From: Pseudomonas reinekei | GTDB taxonomy: Bacteria; Pseudomonadota; Gammaproteobacteria; Pseudomonadales; Pseudomonadaceae | Length of the DNA: 64,000 nucleotides | NCBI RefSeq assembly: GCF_001945365.1 | Contig: NZ_MSTQ01000002.1 | Location: 310,001-374,000 of the forward strand | Reading direction: 5' to 3' | In this document: positions 27,422-37,443 of the stretch, piece by piece | Position numbering within the stretch: the first letter of the stretch is position 1 | Layout: every line of letters starts with the position of its first letter | The notes under the pieces: generated by a model | The model's database searches: none | What the model was told of the DNA's origin: nothing | The model's input: only the letters and a program-made list of their open reading frames with translations | Position numbers and translations under genes: made by a program

Positions 27422-28318
27422 ATGGAACGGACTTCGAACCTGCAAAACCGGCCGCTGGAGAGCAACGCCAGCGGCTGGATGAATGGACTGATCGGCGTGG
27501 TGATTTTCAGCGGCTCACTGCCAGCGACGCGGGTGGCGGTGCTGGAGTTCGATCCGGTGTTCCTCACCGTGGCTCGCGCCACCCTCGCGGCGTTTCTGGC
27601 GCTGAGCCTGCTGCTGTTGTTCAAGGAAAAACGCCCTGCACGCCATCAGCTTGTGCCGCTGATCATCGTGGCGCTGGGCGTGGTGGTGGGTTTTCCGCTG
27701 TTGACCGCGCTGGCCCTGCAATACGTGACGTCAGCGCATTCCATTGTGTTCGTCGGCCTGTTACCGCTGGCCACCGCCGCGTTCGGCGTGTTGCGCGGTG
27801 GCGAACGCCCGCGGCCGGTGTTTTGGCTCTTCTCGGTGCTGGGCAGTGTGCTGGTGGTGGGTTTTGCTGTATCCCAGGGCCTGAGCGCCTCCCCCCAAGG
27901 CGACATTCTGATGCTGCTGGCGATTCTCGCCTGTGGCCTGGGATATGCCGAAGGCGCAAAGTTGTCCCGCACGCTGGGCGGCTGGCAAGTGATTTCCTGG
28001 GCGCTGGTACTGGCATTGCCGATGATGGCGGCGCTGACCTGGTGGCGGATGCCGGATTCGTTCAGCGGGATCAGCGCACCGGCCTGGTTCAGCCTGGCTT
28101 ACGTTTCGCTGTTCAGCATGCTGATCGGCTTCGTGTTCTGGTATCGCGGCCTCGCCCAAGGCGGGATTGCCGCTGTCGGGCAACTGCAACTGCTGCAACC
28201 GTTCTTCGGTTTGGCACTGGCCGCCACCTTGCTGCACGAGCATGTCAGTATCGGCATGCTCGGCGTAACGGTCGCGGTAATCCTGTGTGTCGCCGGGGCC
28301 AGGAAATTCGCCAAATGA
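27422..28318 (+). CDS. EamA family transporter (DMT superfamily)
   Basis: 298 residues with ten hydrophobic segments in two EamA repeats. GVVIFSGSLPATRVAV opens the first and MLIGFVFWYRGLAQGGIAAVGQLQLLQPFFGL (typical QLLQP block) the second; a GVTVAVILCVAGARK helix ends it. It exports metabolites from the inner membrane; the substrate is unknown. GAGAG lies just upstream of the ATG. The divergent MocR regulator probably controls it, perhaps sensing an amino compound. Confidence 0.9.
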   Translation: MERTSNLQNRPLESNASGWMNGLIGVVIFSGSLPATRVAVLEFDPVFLTVARATLAAFLALSLLLLFKEKRPARHQLVPLIIVALGVVVGFPLLTALALQYVTSAHSIVFVGLLPLATAAFGVLRGGERPRPVFWLFSVLGSVLVVGFAVSQGLSASPQGDILMLLAILACGLGYAEGAKLSRTLGGWQVISWALVLALPMMAALTWWRMPDSFSGISAPAWFSLAYVSLFSMLIGFVFWYRGLAQGGIAAVGQLQLLQPFFGLALAATLLHEHVSIGMLGVTVAVILCVAGARKFAK

Positions 28319-28510
28319 AACTCAAGGCATGGTGTCTGACGGGTGCGTCGTCACCGCCGGATCGCGAAGGGGTCAAGCCCGCGCAAGGAGAGCGCTGAAG
28401 CGCTGTCGAAGCGGGTCAATCAACGGTCGATCTGAGCCCGGGGCGTCTGTGCGTAATTCTCTGTCGATTTTCCGGTGGAGACGTTCCGCCGCCGGCCTTA
28501 AGCTCAACCC

Positions 28511-29593
28511 ATGAACCTGCACAGCACGCTACTTCCGCCCCATGCCGAGATGGTCCGCGCCATGCTCGACCGCGACACCGCCTACGAGGGGGTGTTCTTT
28601 ACTGCGGTCAAGACCACCGGAATTTTCTGCCGCCCCAGTTGCACGGCGCGCAAGCCGAAACCGGAGAACGTCGAGTTCTTCGCCCACGCCGATGAATGCC
28701 TGTCGGCGGGATACCGCGCCTGCCTGCGGTGCAAGCCACTGGACGCCGCCGCCATTGCGCCGGACTGGGTGCACGCGCTGCTCAAATCGGTAGACGCCGG
28801 TCCCGAACAGCGCTGGACCGATGCCCATCTACTGGCCGAAGGCATCGAGCCGCTGAAGTTGCGTCGCTGGTTCAAACAGCATTTCGGCATGACCTTCCAT
28901 GCCTGGCTGCGCACCCGGCGCCTGGGCATGGCTTTGGGTGGAATCAAGCAGGGCGATTCCATCGACAGCGCGGCGTTCGACTGCGGCTACGAATCCCTCA
29001 GCGGCTTTCGCGATGCCTTCAAAAAGTCCTTTCACACCACCCCGGGACGCGCCGCCAACAGCGAGCCACTGTTGTTCACCCGCCTGACCACGCCACTGGG
29101 ACCGATGATCGCCATGGCCGAACGCCGTGGTCTGGTGCTGCTCGAGTTTCTCGACCGTCCGGCGCTGACCCGGGAAGTCGAAGAACTGCAGAACCGCTAT
29201 GGCTACGCCGTGGCGCCCGGACACAACCTGCATCTGCAGCAAATCGAACAGGAGCTGGCGCAGTATTTCAGCGGCCAACTGAAACAATTCAAGGTGGCGC
29301 TGCACCTTCCCGGCAGCGAATTCGCCCGCCAGGTATGGGCTGAACTGGCGACCATTCCCTACGGCCAGACCACCACTTACGGCACGATTGCGGCCAGGCT
29401 CGGTAAGCCCGGAGCCCGTCGTGCGGTGGGCCTGGCCAATGGGCAGAACCGTCTTTCGATTGTCGTGCCTTGCCATCGGGTAATCGGTGCGGACGGCTCG
29501 CTGACGGGCTATGGTGGAGGACAGCCGCGCAAGGCGTTTCTGCTCAGGCTGGAAAGTGCCGCGCGTCAGATCACCCGGCAACTGGCTTTTTGA
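28511..29593 (+). CDS. ada: Ada: O6-methylguanine-DNA methyltransferase and transcription activator
   Basis: 360 residues with all Ada parts. The N-terminal zinc domain has C40, C44, C71 and C74 (FCRPSC and ACLRC), C40 being the methylphosphotriester acceptor. An AraC-type helix-turn-helix follows (about 100-180). The C-terminal methyltransferase domain carries PCHRVIG with acceptor C321 and the earlier IPYGQTTTYG. The protein removes methyl groups from DNA and, once methylated, activates the adaptive response. The glycosylase gene 35 bases downstream on the same strand is the expected partner. Confidence 0.95.
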   Translation: MNLHSTLLPPHAEMVRAMLDRDTAYEGVFFTAVKTTGIFCRPSCTARKPKPENVEFFAHADECLSAGYRACLRCKPLDAAAIAPDWVHALLKSVDAGPEQRWTDAHLLAEGIEPLKLRRWFKQHFGMTFHAWLRTRRLGMALGGIKQGDSIDSAAFDCGYESLSGFRDAFKKSFHTTPGRAANSEPLLFTRLTTPLGPMIAMAERRGLVLLEFLDRPALTREVEELQNRYGYAVAPGHNLHLQQIEQELAQYFSGQLKQFKVALHLPGSEFARQVWAELATIPYGQTTTYGTIAARLGKPGARRAVGLANGQNRLSIVVPCHRVIGADGSLTGYGGGQPRKAFLLRLESAARQITRQLAF

Positions 29594-29628
29594 CCGCACG
29601 CTGTTTTGTCAACCCGCAAGGATGCTTG

Positions 29629-30246
29629 ATGCCCGAGCCTTATTTACCCGCCACCCGGTTCCTTGCGTCCATCGACGACGACTGGCAACGCCATGTCGCC
29701 GCCGTCGGCCCGTGCCTGCATCAAGCCCACGCCGCGCGCGATCCGTATGAGTCGCTGGTGCGGGCGATTGCGTACCAGCAACTGCACGCCAAGGCGGGTG
29801 ATGCGATTGTCGGACGGATGCTGGCGTTGTTTCCAGGGCAGACATTTCCCCGACCTGAACAACTGGTTGCCACCGATTTTGACCGGATGCGCAGTTGCGG
29901 CTTTTCCGCCCGCAAGATCGCAACCATCCAGGGCATTGCCCAGGCCGCACTGGACGGCGTGGTACCGGCTTACGCCACGGCCCTGGCCATGGACGATGAA
30001 GCGTTGATCGAACGCCTGATCACCCTGCCGGGCGTAGGTCGCTGGACGGTTGAAATGCTGTTGATCTACAGCCTGGAACGCCCGGACATCCTGCCGGCCG
30101 ACGACTTTGGCGTGCGTGAGGGTTATCGAAAGCTCAAGGGGCTGGAGGTGCAACCAACGCGCAAGCAGATGATTGAAATCGGGTTGGCGTGGAGCCCTTA
30201 TCGGACGGTGGCTGCGTGGTATTTGTGGCGAGTGGCGGGCAGGTAG
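29629..30246 (+). CDS. DNA-3-methyladenine glycosylase (AlkA-type, HhH-GPD)
   Basis: 205 residues from the ATG of MPEPYLPATRF, with AAGGATG just before; the open frame extends upstream into ada without support. The helix-hairpin-helix reads LPGVGRWTVEM (133-143) and the catalytic aspartate is D159 in LPADDFGVREGY, as in AlkA. It lacks AlkA's N-terminal domain, which is usual for the bacterial MAG-like short form. It excises alkylated bases such as 3-methyladenine. Together with ada it forms an alkylation-repair unit. Confidence 0.92.
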   Translation: MPEPYLPATRFLASIDDDWQRHVAAVGPCLHQAHAARDPYESLVRAIAYQQLHAKAGDAIVGRMLALFPGQTFPRPEQLVATDFDRMRSCGFSARKIATIQGIAQAALDGVVPAYATALAMDDEALIERLITLPGVGRWTVEMLLIYSLERPDILPADDFGVREGYRKLKGLEVQPTRKQMIEIGLAWSPYRTVAAWYLWRVAGR

Positions 30247-30262
30247 GCCGCGTTATCGTTAT

Positions 30263-30286
30263 TCGCCAGCAAGCTCGCTCCCACAG
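30263..30286. repeat. REP-type half sequence
   Basis: TTCGCCAGCAAGCTCGCTCCCACA, a single unit of the intergenic palindrome family, followed by GGGGATTG as is common in fluorescent pseudomonads. Confidence 0.65.
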
Positions 30287-30324
30287 GGGATTGCATTCCA
30301 GGTGTTAGAGCGGGCCCGCTGACG

Positions 30325-30933
30325 TTATGCGGCTGCCGGCACACCACTATGAAACCGGAACTCCACATCCGCCGACTCGATCAGCTCTTGCTCTGCCGCG
30401 CGAACCCTGTCGATCACCTGGGCAATATCCTTGGCGTCCCCATACTGGTAAGCCAGCTTCAAATACCCTTGAAAGTGCCGGGCTTCGCTTTTCAGCAGGC
30501 CGAAATAAAACGTGCCCAGTTCCTCGTCCAGATGCGGCACCAGCGCTTCGAAACGCTCGCAGCTGCGGGCTTCGATGAACGCGCCGACCACCAGCGTATC
30601 CACCAGTTTCACCGGCTCGTGACTGCGCACCACTTTGCGCAAGCCCGACGCGTAACGCCCGGCGGACAGCTGGCGCAGTTCGATCTTGCGCCGCTTCATC
30701 AAGCGCATGACCTGTTCGTGATGCACCAATTCTTCACGGGCCAGACGCGACATCATATTGATCAAATCGACGTGGGAGTGATATTTGGCTATCAGGCTCA
30801 GCGCGGTGCTGGCAGCCTTGAATTCGCAATTCTTGTGGTCGATCAGCAAGGTTTCCTGATCGGCCAGCGCGGCCTGGACCCAGCCGTCAGGGGTGCGACA
30901 ACCAAGGAACTCGTGAATTTCGGGAAGGATCAT
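30325..30933 (-). CDS. miaE: tRNA-(ms2io6A)-hydroxylase MiaE
   Basis: 202 residues from the ATG of MILPEIHEFLGC; a GTG at 30942 is possible. It is a four-helix ferritin-like di-iron protein: EFKAASTAL, REELVHHEQ (E-x-x-H), GAFIEARSCERF and KSEARHFQGYL (E-x-x-H) supply the iron ligands. MiaE hydroxylates the isopentenyl group of ms2i6A37 in tRNA using oxygen. It stands alone between the alkylation-repair pair and a divergent Usp gene. Confidence 0.93.
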   Translation of the reverse strand: MILPEIHEFLGCRTPDGWVQAALADQETLLIDHKNCEFKAASTALSLIAKYHSHVDLINMMSRLAREELVHHEQVMRLMKRRKIELRQLSAGRYASGLRKVVRSHEPVKLVDTLVVGAFIEARSCERFEALVPHLDEELGTFYFGLLKSEARHFQGYLKLAYQYGDAKDIAQVIDRVRAAEQELIESADVEFRFHSGVPAAA

Positions 30934-31095
30934 GTGGCCCACGGGATAAAAGGTTCAAATCGAAGGGCGCCGATTATACCGGCCTGCCTGCAGACCACCA
31001 GCTACCAACCGTTGATATGCATCAAGTCGCCGAATGGCGGGCAAGAACTATAGTTGTGCAACGCCATGCTTTTACTTTTCCAGGAGATTCCGATC

Positions 31096-31959
31096 ATGCA
31101 AGCCATTCGCAGCATTCTGGTGGTCATCGAGCCCGAACACTCGGAAAGCCTGGCGCTCAAACGAGCCAAGTTGATTGCCGGGGTGACCCAGGCGCATCTG
31201 CACCTGTTGGTGTGCGATCCCAAGCACGATCACAGCGGCATGCTGGGCGTGCTCAAGGCTGCGTTACTGGCGGACGGCTACAGTGTCACCACCGAACAGG
31301 CCTGGAATCAGAGCCTTCACGACACCATCATCGATGTGCAGCAGGCAGAAGGTTGTGGCTTGGTGATCAAGCAACACTTCCCTGACAGCCCGCTTAAAAA
31401 GGCGCTGCTGACCCCCGCAGACTGGAAGTTGCTGCGCCACTGCCCTTCCCCGGTGCTGCTGGTGAAAACTGCCGGCTCGTGGAAAGACAAGGTGATTCTG
31501 GCGGCCATTGACGTCGGCAATATGGAAAGTGAGCACCGCCATTTGCACGCCACCATCATTGATTACGGCTATGACATCGCCAGCCTGGCCAAAGCGCATC
31601 TGCACGTAATCAGCGCTCATCCGTCACCCATGCTGTCGGCGGCCGACCCGACGTTGCAGCTCAGTGAAACCATCGAGGCGCGCTATCGCGAACAGTGCAA
31701 GGCGTTTCAGGCGGAGTTCGACATCGACGACGAACACCTGCACATCGCCGAGGGCCCGGCGGATGTATTGATTCCGTTCATGGTGCACAAACTGCAGGCG
31801 GCCGTGACGGTAATAGGCACCGTGGCGCGTACCGGCTTATCGGGGACATTGATCGGTAATACCGCGGAAGTGGTGCTTGATGCGGTGGAGAGCGATGTGC
31901 TGGTGCTCAAGCCGCAGGAGGTTGAGGATCACCTGGAGGAGTTGGCATTCAAGCATTGA
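31096..31959 (+). CDS. Universal stress protein, tandem Usp domains (UspE-like)
   Basis: 287 residues from the ATG of MQAIRSILVVIEP, with CAGGAGA upstream; earlier in-frame ATGs (31054) have no support. Two Usp domains follow each other: the first runs to about 130 with SPVLLVKT, the second begins WKDKVILAAIDVG and ends GNTAEVVLDAVESDVLVLKP, which has the usual ATP-loop like G-x9-G arrangement (GTVARTGLSGTLIGN). It is a cytoplasmic stress protein of unknown exact role. Confidence 0.9.
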   Translation: MQAIRSILVVIEPEHSESLALKRAKLIAGVTQAHLHLLVCDPKHDHSGMLGVLKAALLADGYSVTTEQAWNQSLHDTIIDVQQAEGCGLVIKQHFPDSPLKKALLTPADWKLLRHCPSPVLLVKTAGSWKDKVILAAIDVGNMESEHRHLHATIIDYGYDIASLAKAHLHVISAHPSPMLSAADPTLQLSETIEARYREQCKAFQAEFDIDDEHLHIAEGPADVLIPFMVHKLQAAVTVIGTVARTGLSGTLIGNTAEVVLDAVESDVLVLKPQEVEDHLEELAFKH

Positions 31960-31970
31960 AGAGGACCAGC

Positions 31971-32097
31971 CTGTGTGGCGAGGGAACTTGCTCCCGTCGG
32001 GTTGCGAAGCCCCCCTCGCGTGCTGCCGGACACACGACGCCAGCTGGTTTTGCGACGGCTGCGCCGCCCGAGCGGAAGCAAGCTCCCTCGCCACGGA
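31971..32097. repeat. REPIN (inverted REP pair)
   Basis: Left end CTGTGTGGCGAGGGAACTTG and right end GCAAGCTCCCTCGCCAC face each other across about 85 bases that include a second imperfect palindrome (CGCCAGCTGG, CTGCGCCGCCC). It fills the space between the Usp gene and the DUF1289 gene. Confidence 0.7.
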
Positions 32098-32106
32098 AAC
32101 CGGGAT

Positions 32107-32577
32107 TTAGCCGTCGAAGGCGTCCTTCAGGAACCCCGGTGCGATGTAGCGCTGGTAATGCGCCTCGGACAGCAGGAAAAACTCCCGATCGATGGCATCA
32201 CGCACCTGCGGCAGGTTCCACTCACGGAACTCCGGCAACAACACCATCCCGTAGGCTTCCAGGTTGTTGATCACCCGCGCACCCCGCGCGATCAACTGGT
32301 AGGCCCAGCAATATTCCGACTGATGGGGCACAAAGCGGATCTTGCGTTGTTCCAGCTGCATGCGGAGCAGCGCCGGGTCGAAAATCTCCACCTTGGCCGC
32401 CATCACCTGGGACAAAAGCTGCTCAAGACGCAGCCACACCGCGCGCTTTTCTTCCTCGTTGTAACCGTTCCAGTGAATCACTTCATGGTGGAACCGCTTG
32501 CAGCCACGGCACACCAGGTCACCGTAAACAGTGGAGCAAAGGCCGACGCAAGGCGTCTTGATGGTCTGATTGGGCAT
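32107..32577 (-). CDS. DUF1289 domain protein
   Basis: 156 residues. The N-terminal block CVGLCSTVYGDLVCRGCKR has the four cysteines (C10, C14, C23, C26) that mark DUF1289; they probably bind zinc or an iron-sulfur centre. The FHHEVIHWNGYNEEEKRAVW helix follows. The rest is a longer extension than most family members have. The function is unknown. Confidence 0.88.
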   Translation of the reverse strand: MPNQTIKTPCVGLCSTVYGDLVCRGCKRFHHEVIHWNGYNEEEKRAVWLRLEQLLSQVMAAKVEIFDPALLRMQLEQRKIRFVPHQSEYCWAYQLIARGARVINNLEAYGMVLLPEFREWNLPQVRDAIDREFFLLSEAHYQRYIAPGFLKDAFDG

Positions 32578-33034
32578 AGGTAGGCAAAACGCGAAAAAGC
32601 AAAACAGGCCGGCATGTTAGCCCTTTGTCCGATAATCATCACCCCTCAAAATCAAAGGGTCAGGGTCAACGGACCTCTGCCGGGCGTCACCACCAAAGTC
32701 CAATAAACCCCGACTTACCTTTAATTTTTTTTTGCCGTAGAATCAGCCTGCCTTTTTAGGCGCCAATGTCCGTTAGAAGCTGTTTTCAAAGCGTCACGAG
32801 CACAGTCGTTCCTTCAGAGCGGTGTTGGCGAGGGGTTTTTCCAGCGGGGAAAAACCCAACGCCAACCCTCATCAGCTCCCGTTCTGCAGGCGTAAAACTT
32901 TGAAAGCAGCTTCTGTAAGGAATTGTCGGTAATTCTGGCTAAGTGGCTCACAACGTCATGCAGCGCATGAGTACGGCAATTTCGGGATGAGCGTCCCGGA
33001 CACCCATTTGGGACCACTGATGAGGGTAATAACT
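32578..33034. promoter_or_regulatory. acnB upstream region with nested inverted repeats
   Basis: 457 bases without a credible gene. AGAAGCTGTTTTCAAAG at 32775-32791 pairs with CTTTGAAAGCAGCTTCT at 32898-32914 (one mismatch). Inside lie GTTGGCG/CGCCAAC (32824-32830 with 32860-32866) and GGGTTTTTCC/GGAAAAACCC (32833-32842 with 32848-32857). The outer and inner pairs nest, so an RNA here would fold into a long branched stem ending about 120 bases before the acnB start. Two short AT-rich stretches near 32730 could hold a promoter. Confidence 0.55.
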
Positions 33035-35644
33035 GTGCTTGAAGCCTACCGCAAACATATCGAAGAGCGTGCAGCACTGGGTATCGTTCCCCAGCCGCTT
33101 AACGCCGAACAAACTGCAGGCCTGGTCGAGCTGCTGAAAAATCCTCCGGCTGGCGAAGAAGCATTCCTCGTTGACCTGATCACCAATCGCGTTCCGCCTG
33201 GCGTGGACGAAGCAGCCTATGTAAAGGCCGGTTTCCTGTCTGCCATCGCCAAAGGCGAAGCCAAATCCCCACTGATCGACAAGAAGCGCGCTGTTGAACT
33301 GCTCGGCACCATGCAGGGCGGCTACAACATCGTGACCCTGGTGAACCTGCTGGACGACGCCGAACTGGCTCCAGTAGCAGCCGAAGAACTCAAGCACACC
33401 CTGCTGATGTTCGATGCCTTCCACGACGTCGCTGAAAAAGCCAAGAACGGTAACGTTCACGCCAAAGGCGTGCTGCAGTCCTGGGCTGACGGCGAGTGGT
33501 TCAAGAACCGCCCTACCCTGGCCGACAAGATCAGCCTGCGCGTGTTCAAGGTCACCGGCGAAACCAACACCGACGACCTGTCCCCCGCTCCTGATGCCTG
33601 GTCCCGCCCGGACATCCCGCTGCACGCCCTGGCCATGCTGAAAATGGCTCGCGACGGCATCGTGCCTGACGCACAAGGCGTCACCGGTCCGATGAAGCAG
33701 ATCGAAGAAATGCGCAACAGCGGCTTCCCTATCGCCTACGTCGGTGACGTGGTCGGTACCGGTTCTTCGCGTAAATCGGCGACCAACTCGGTTCTGTGGT
33801 TCTTCGGCGACGACGTTCCTTACGTACCGAACAAGCGTGCCGGCGGTTTCTGCTTCGGCAGCAAAATCGCTCCGATCTTCTACAACACCATGGAAGATGC
33901 CGGCGCACTGCCAATCGAATTCGACGTTTCCAACATGCACATGGGCGACGTGATCGACCTGTACCCGCATGCTGGCAAAGTCTGCAAGCACGGCACCGAC
34001 GAAGTCCTGACCACCTTCGAAATGAAGACGCCGGTCCTGCTGGACGAAGTTCGCGCCGGCGGACGTATTCCGCTGATCATCGGCCGTGGCCTGACCGAGA
34101 AGGCTCGCGCCGAACTGGGTCTGCCAGCGTTCGACCTGTTCAAGAAGCCTGAAGCCCCGGCTGAAAGCACCAAGGGTTTCACCCTGGCGCAGAAAATGGT
34201 CGGCAAGGCTTGCGGTCTGGCAGAAGGCCAAGGCGTTCGTCCTGGCACCTACTGCGAACCGAAGATGACCACCGTCGGTTCTCAGGACACCACCGGTCCA
34301 ATGACCCGTGACGAACTGAAAGACCTGGCGTGCCTGGGCTTCTCCGCTGATCTGGTAATGCAGTCCTTCTGCCACACCGCGGCCTATCCAAAGCCGATCG
34401 ACGTGACCACCCACCACACCCTGCCTGACTTCATCATGACCCGCGGCGGCGTTTCCCTGCGTCCGGGCGACGGCATCATCCACTCGTGGCTGAACCGCAT
34501 GCTGCTGCCGGACACCGTGGGTACCGGTGGTGACTCGCACACCCGTTTCCCGATGGGCATCTCGTTCCCGGCCGGTTCCGGTCTGGTCGCGTTCGCCGCT
34601 GCCACCGGCGTCATGCCGCTGGACATGCCGGAATCGATCCTGGTGCGTTTCAAAGGCAAAATGAAACCTGGCATCACCCTCCGTGACCTGGTTCATGCCA
34701 TTCCTTACTTCGCCATCCAGAACGGTCTGCTGACTGTCGAAAAGAAGGGCAAGAAAAACGCCTTCTCCGGCCGCATCCTGGAAATCGAAGGCCTGGAAGG
34801 CCTGACGCTGGAACAGGCTTTCGAGCTGTCCGACGCCTCGGCCGAACGTTCGGCTGCCGGTTGCACCATCAAGCTGTCGAAAGAATCGATCACCGAGTAC
34901 CTGCAGTCCAACATCACCCTGCTGCGCTGGATGATCGGCGAAGGCTACGGCGATGCGCGTACCCTGGAACGTCGTGCTCAAGCGATGGAAGCCTGGGTCG
35001 CCAACCCTGAACTGATGGAAGCCGATGCCGACGCCGAATACGCTGAAATCATCGAAATCGATCTGGCCGACATCAACGAGCCTGTGCTCTGCGCGCCGAA
35101 CGATCCGGACGACGCCCGCCTGCTTTCCAGCGTTGCTGGCGAGAAGATCGATGAAGTGTTCATCGGTTCGTGCATGACCAACATCGGTCACTTCCGCGCT
35201 GCCGGTAAACTGCTGGAACAGGTCAAGGGTCAGCTGCCAACCCGTCTGTGGCTGTCGCCGCCGACCAAGATGGACGCTCACCAGCTGACCGAAGAAGGCT
35301 ACTACGGCATCTACGGCAAGGCTGGCGCGCGCATGGAAATGCCGGGTTGCTCGCTGTGCATGGGTAACCAGGCACGTGTAGAACCGAACTCGACTGTTGT
35401 GTCGACTTCGACCCGTAACTTCCCGAACCGTCTGGGTGACGGCGCGAACGTCTACCTGGCTTCGGCCGAGCTGGCGTCGGTGGCTTCCATCCTGGGTCGC
35501 CTGCCGACCGTCGAGGAGTACATGGAATACGCTGGCAAGATCGACAGCATGGCGGCTGATGTTTACCGCTACCTGTCCTTCGACCAGATCGCCGAGTTCC
35601 GTGAAGCTGCAGCGAACGCCAACATCCCGGTCGTTCAAGCCTAA
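33035..35644 (+). CDS. acnB: Aconitate hydratase B
   Basis: 869 residues from a GTG ([12 protein letters not shown]), with GAGGG nine bases upstream; the open frame extends to 32987 but the GTG start gives the family's length. AcnB carries its [4Fe-4S] cluster on cysteines; [12 protein letters not shown] and GCSLCMGNQ (C in both) are visible, with the N-terminal HEAT-like region that sets AcnB apart from AcnA. It interconverts citrate, cis-aconitate and isocitrate in the TCA cycle, and apo-AcnB can bind mRNA in E. coli. The leader before it is unusually structured. Confidence 0.96.
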   Translation: MLEAYRKHIEERAALGIVPQPLNAEQTAGLVELLKNPPAGEEAFLVDLITNRVPPGVDEAAYVKAGFLSAIAKGEAKSPLIDKKRAVELLGTMQGGYNIVTLVNLLDDAELAPVAAEELKHTLLMFDAFHDVAEKAKNGNVHAKGVLQSWADGEWFKNRPTLADKISLRVFKVTGETNTDDLSPAPDAWSRPDIPLHALAMLKMARDGIVPDAQGVTGPMKQIEEMRNSGFPIAYVGDVVGTGSSRKSATNSVLWFFGDDVPYVPNKRAGGFCFGSKIAPIFYNTMEDAGALPIEFDVSNMHMGDVIDLYPHAGKVCKHGTDEVLTTFEMKTPVLLDEVRAGGRIPLIIGRGLTEKARAELGLPAFDLFKKPEAPAESTKGFTLAQKMVGKACGLAEGQGVRPGTYCEPKMTTVGSQDTTGPMTRDELKDLACLGFSADLVMQSFCHTAAYPKPIDVTTHHTLPDFIMTRGGVSLRPGDGIIHSWLNRMLLPDTVGTGGDSHTRFPMGISFPAGSGLVAFAAATGVMPLDMPESILVRFKGKMKPGITLRDLVHAIPYFAIQNGLLTVEKKGKKNAFSGRILEIEGLEGLTLEQAFELSDASAERSAAGCTIKLSKESITEYLQSNITLLRWMIGEGYGDARTLERRAQAMEAWVANPELMEADADAEYAEIIEIDLADINEPVLCAPNDPDDARLLSSVAGEKIDEVFIGSCMTNIGHFRAAGKLLEQVKGQLPTRLWLSPPTKMDAHQLTEEGYYGIYGKAGARMEMPGCSLCMGNQARVEPNSTVVSTSTRNFPNRLGDGANVYLASAELASVASILGRLPTVEEYMEYAGKIDSMAADVYRYLSFDQIAEFREAAANANIPVVQA

Positions 35645-35656
35645 CGTTACAACGCA

Positions 35657-35696
35657 ATAAAAAACGCCGCCCATCGTGAGATGAGCGGCGTTTTTT
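35657..35696 (+). terminator. Rho-independent terminator of acnB
   Basis: AAAAAACGCCGCCCAT - CGTGAG - ATGAGCGGCGTTTTTTT, one mismatch in the stem, 13 bases after the acnB stop. Confidence 0.9.
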
Positions 35697-35722
35697 TATG
35701 CCGTTCGGTCCAACTTCAACTC

Positions 35723-35754
35723 CTGTGGCGAGGGCGCTTGCTCACTCGCCACAG
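35723..35754. repeat. REP-type palindrome
   Basis: CTGTGGCGAGGGCGCTTGCTCACTCGCCACAG, a slightly decayed copy of the GTGGCGAGGGAGC hairpin, in the gap between acnB and the convergent SulP gene. Confidence 0.8.
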
Positions 35755-35758
35755 TTCA

Positions 35759-37420
35759 TCACTCAGGTCCCGCGGAGTACTTGAGGGCCTGTTGCACCGC
35801 AACATCCACACTCAACCCGCTCAGCAGCACACCATTAGCCTGGACTTCGGGCAATACCGCCAACGCACCTTGCGCCTCTTCCTTGAGGCGAGCCAGGACC
35901 AGCTTCTTGCCTTCGTTATGCACCCGCACAAAAAACTCCTGCAGTGCCTCGATGCTGGTGCCATCCAGGTTCGGCGACTCTTCGAGGCTGAGGATCACGC
36001 TATGGATCGGTGCAGGTGAATGCCGGATCAAGTGCAATGCGGCGCCGAGAATCCGTTCGACGTTGGCAAAGAACAACGCTTCACCCGGTCGCACGATCAG
36101 GACGCCCGGCTCTGTTTTCGCCGTCGGATGACGCTGCACGTCGACAAAGTCGTGCCCGCCGTCGATCCGCCCAAGAATCTGCAGATCGGCCGCCGACAGC
36201 TGCTTGAGCATCAGCAGCACGCTGATCGCCACGGACACCAGCAGGCCGTCCAGCACCCCTAGCACCAGCACCGCACCCACCGCGCACATTACCAACACAC
36301 GGTCACGCCGCCAGATGAAATAACGCCCCAACGGCTGCAGGCTCAACCCGCGCGCCAAAGCATGGATGACGATGGCGGCCAGGATCGGTTCCGGGGTCAG
36401 AGCGATATAGGGCAATACCGTCAGGACGATCAGCAACACCACCAGCGCCGCCACGCCTCCGGCCAGTCGTGAAGTGGCGCCCGCCGCCTCGTTGGCCGAT
36501 GTCGCCGAGTACCCTGCCCCCGCCGGCAGGCCATGAAACAGACCTGACAGCAGGTTGGAGGCCCCCAGCGCCAGCAGGTCGCGGTTCGATCTGACGCGGT
36601 CACCGTGTTTGAGCGCGTAGGCGCTGATCGAGCCGTAGGACTCCGCGTACAGGATCATCACCAAGGCAAACGCCACTTCGCCCAAACGCAGCCAATCGGC
36701 AAACGGCAACACCGGCAGGTTCGGCACCTCCAGGCTCAGATCGATGAGTCCGATCATCTTCACGCCATGCGCCGACAGGTTCAGCCACTGGCCCACCGCG
36801 ATGCCGATCACCACCACCAGCAAGCCGCCGGGCACCCTTGGGAACCGCGAAAACAGCAGCAACAATGCCAGCGCCACGGCCGCCACACCGGCCGCCGGCC
36901 AGTTCCATTGCGGCAATTGTTCGAACAATTGCGGCGCGAAACGCACCAGATTGGCGTCGACCAGCTGCACACCGACCACACTGGCGATCTGCTTGAGAAT
37001 GATGGTCAGCGCCAGGCCAAAGGCAAACCCGCGCAAAACCGGTTTGGCAATGAACGAAGTGACGCTGCCAAAACGGAAGATCCCGGCCAGCAGAAACAGC
37101 CCGCCGGTCACCAGCACCAGCCCGACCGCCAGGGTCGAACGCAGTTGCGGGTCGCCGTTGGCCATGGTCGCCGTCGCTGCCGCCAGCACCGCCGCCGCCG
37201 ATGACGTGGCCGAGACAATGGCAAACCGACTGGTGCCGAACAGCCCATAACAGAGCAACCCGGCAAACAGCGCGATGACCCCGGCCTGGGGGGCCAACGC
37301 GGCGATGCTCGAATAGGCGACCGCTTCGGGCAGCAACAGACCGGCAATCGATAGCCCGGCGAGAACATCCTGCCAGCGATGGGGCTGTTCGGTGGGGCTG
37401 GGGGTTGAGGCGCTCGACAA
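35759..37420 (-). CDS. SulP family anion transporter with STAS domain
   Basis: 553 residues from a TTG (SSASTPSPTEQPH) preceded by GGAGA at 7 bases. A TTG at 37492 keeps the frame open but lies upstream of the terminator of the next gene, so it is unlikely. The membrane part has LPEAVAYSSIAALAPQAG (the SulP signature) and about eleven segments; the C-terminal 150 residues form a cytoplasmic STAS domain (SVILSLEESPNLDGTSIEALQEFF, seen in parts). It moves sulfate, bicarbonate or a carboxylate; the substrate is unknown. Confidence 0.9.
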   Translation of the reverse strand: MSSASTPSPTEQPHRWQDVLAGLSIAGLLLPEAVAYSSIAALAPQAGVIALFAGLLCYGLFGTSRFAIVSATSSAAAVLAAATATMANGDPQLRSTLAVGLVLVTGGLFLLAGIFRFGSVTSFIAKPVLRGFAFGLALTIILKQIASVVGVQLVDANLVRFAPQLFEQLPQWNWPAAGVAAVALALLLLFSRFPRVPGGLLVVVIGIAVGQWLNLSAHGVKMIGLIDLSLEVPNLPVLPFADWLRLGEVAFALVMILYAESYGSISAYALKHGDRVRSNRDLLALGASNLLSGLFHGLPAGAGYSATSANEAAGATSRLAGGVAALVVLLIVLTVLPYIALTPEPILAAIVIHALARGLSLQPLGRYFIWRRDRVLVMCAVGAVLVLGVLDGLLVSVAISVLLMLKQLSAADLQILGRIDGGHDFVDVQRHPTAKTEPGVLIVRPGEALFFANVERILGAALHLIRHSPAPIHSVILSLEESPNLDGTSIEALQEFFVRVHNEGKKLVLARLKEEAQGALAVLPEVQANGVLLSGLSVDVAVQQALKYSAGPE

Positions 37421-37443
37421 ACCGGTATCTCCGTCCGACAGGC

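Noticed and set aside
32948..35674. 908-codon minus-strand frame across acnB
   Set aside because: Antisense shadow of acnB; low-complexity composition and no domain signature.
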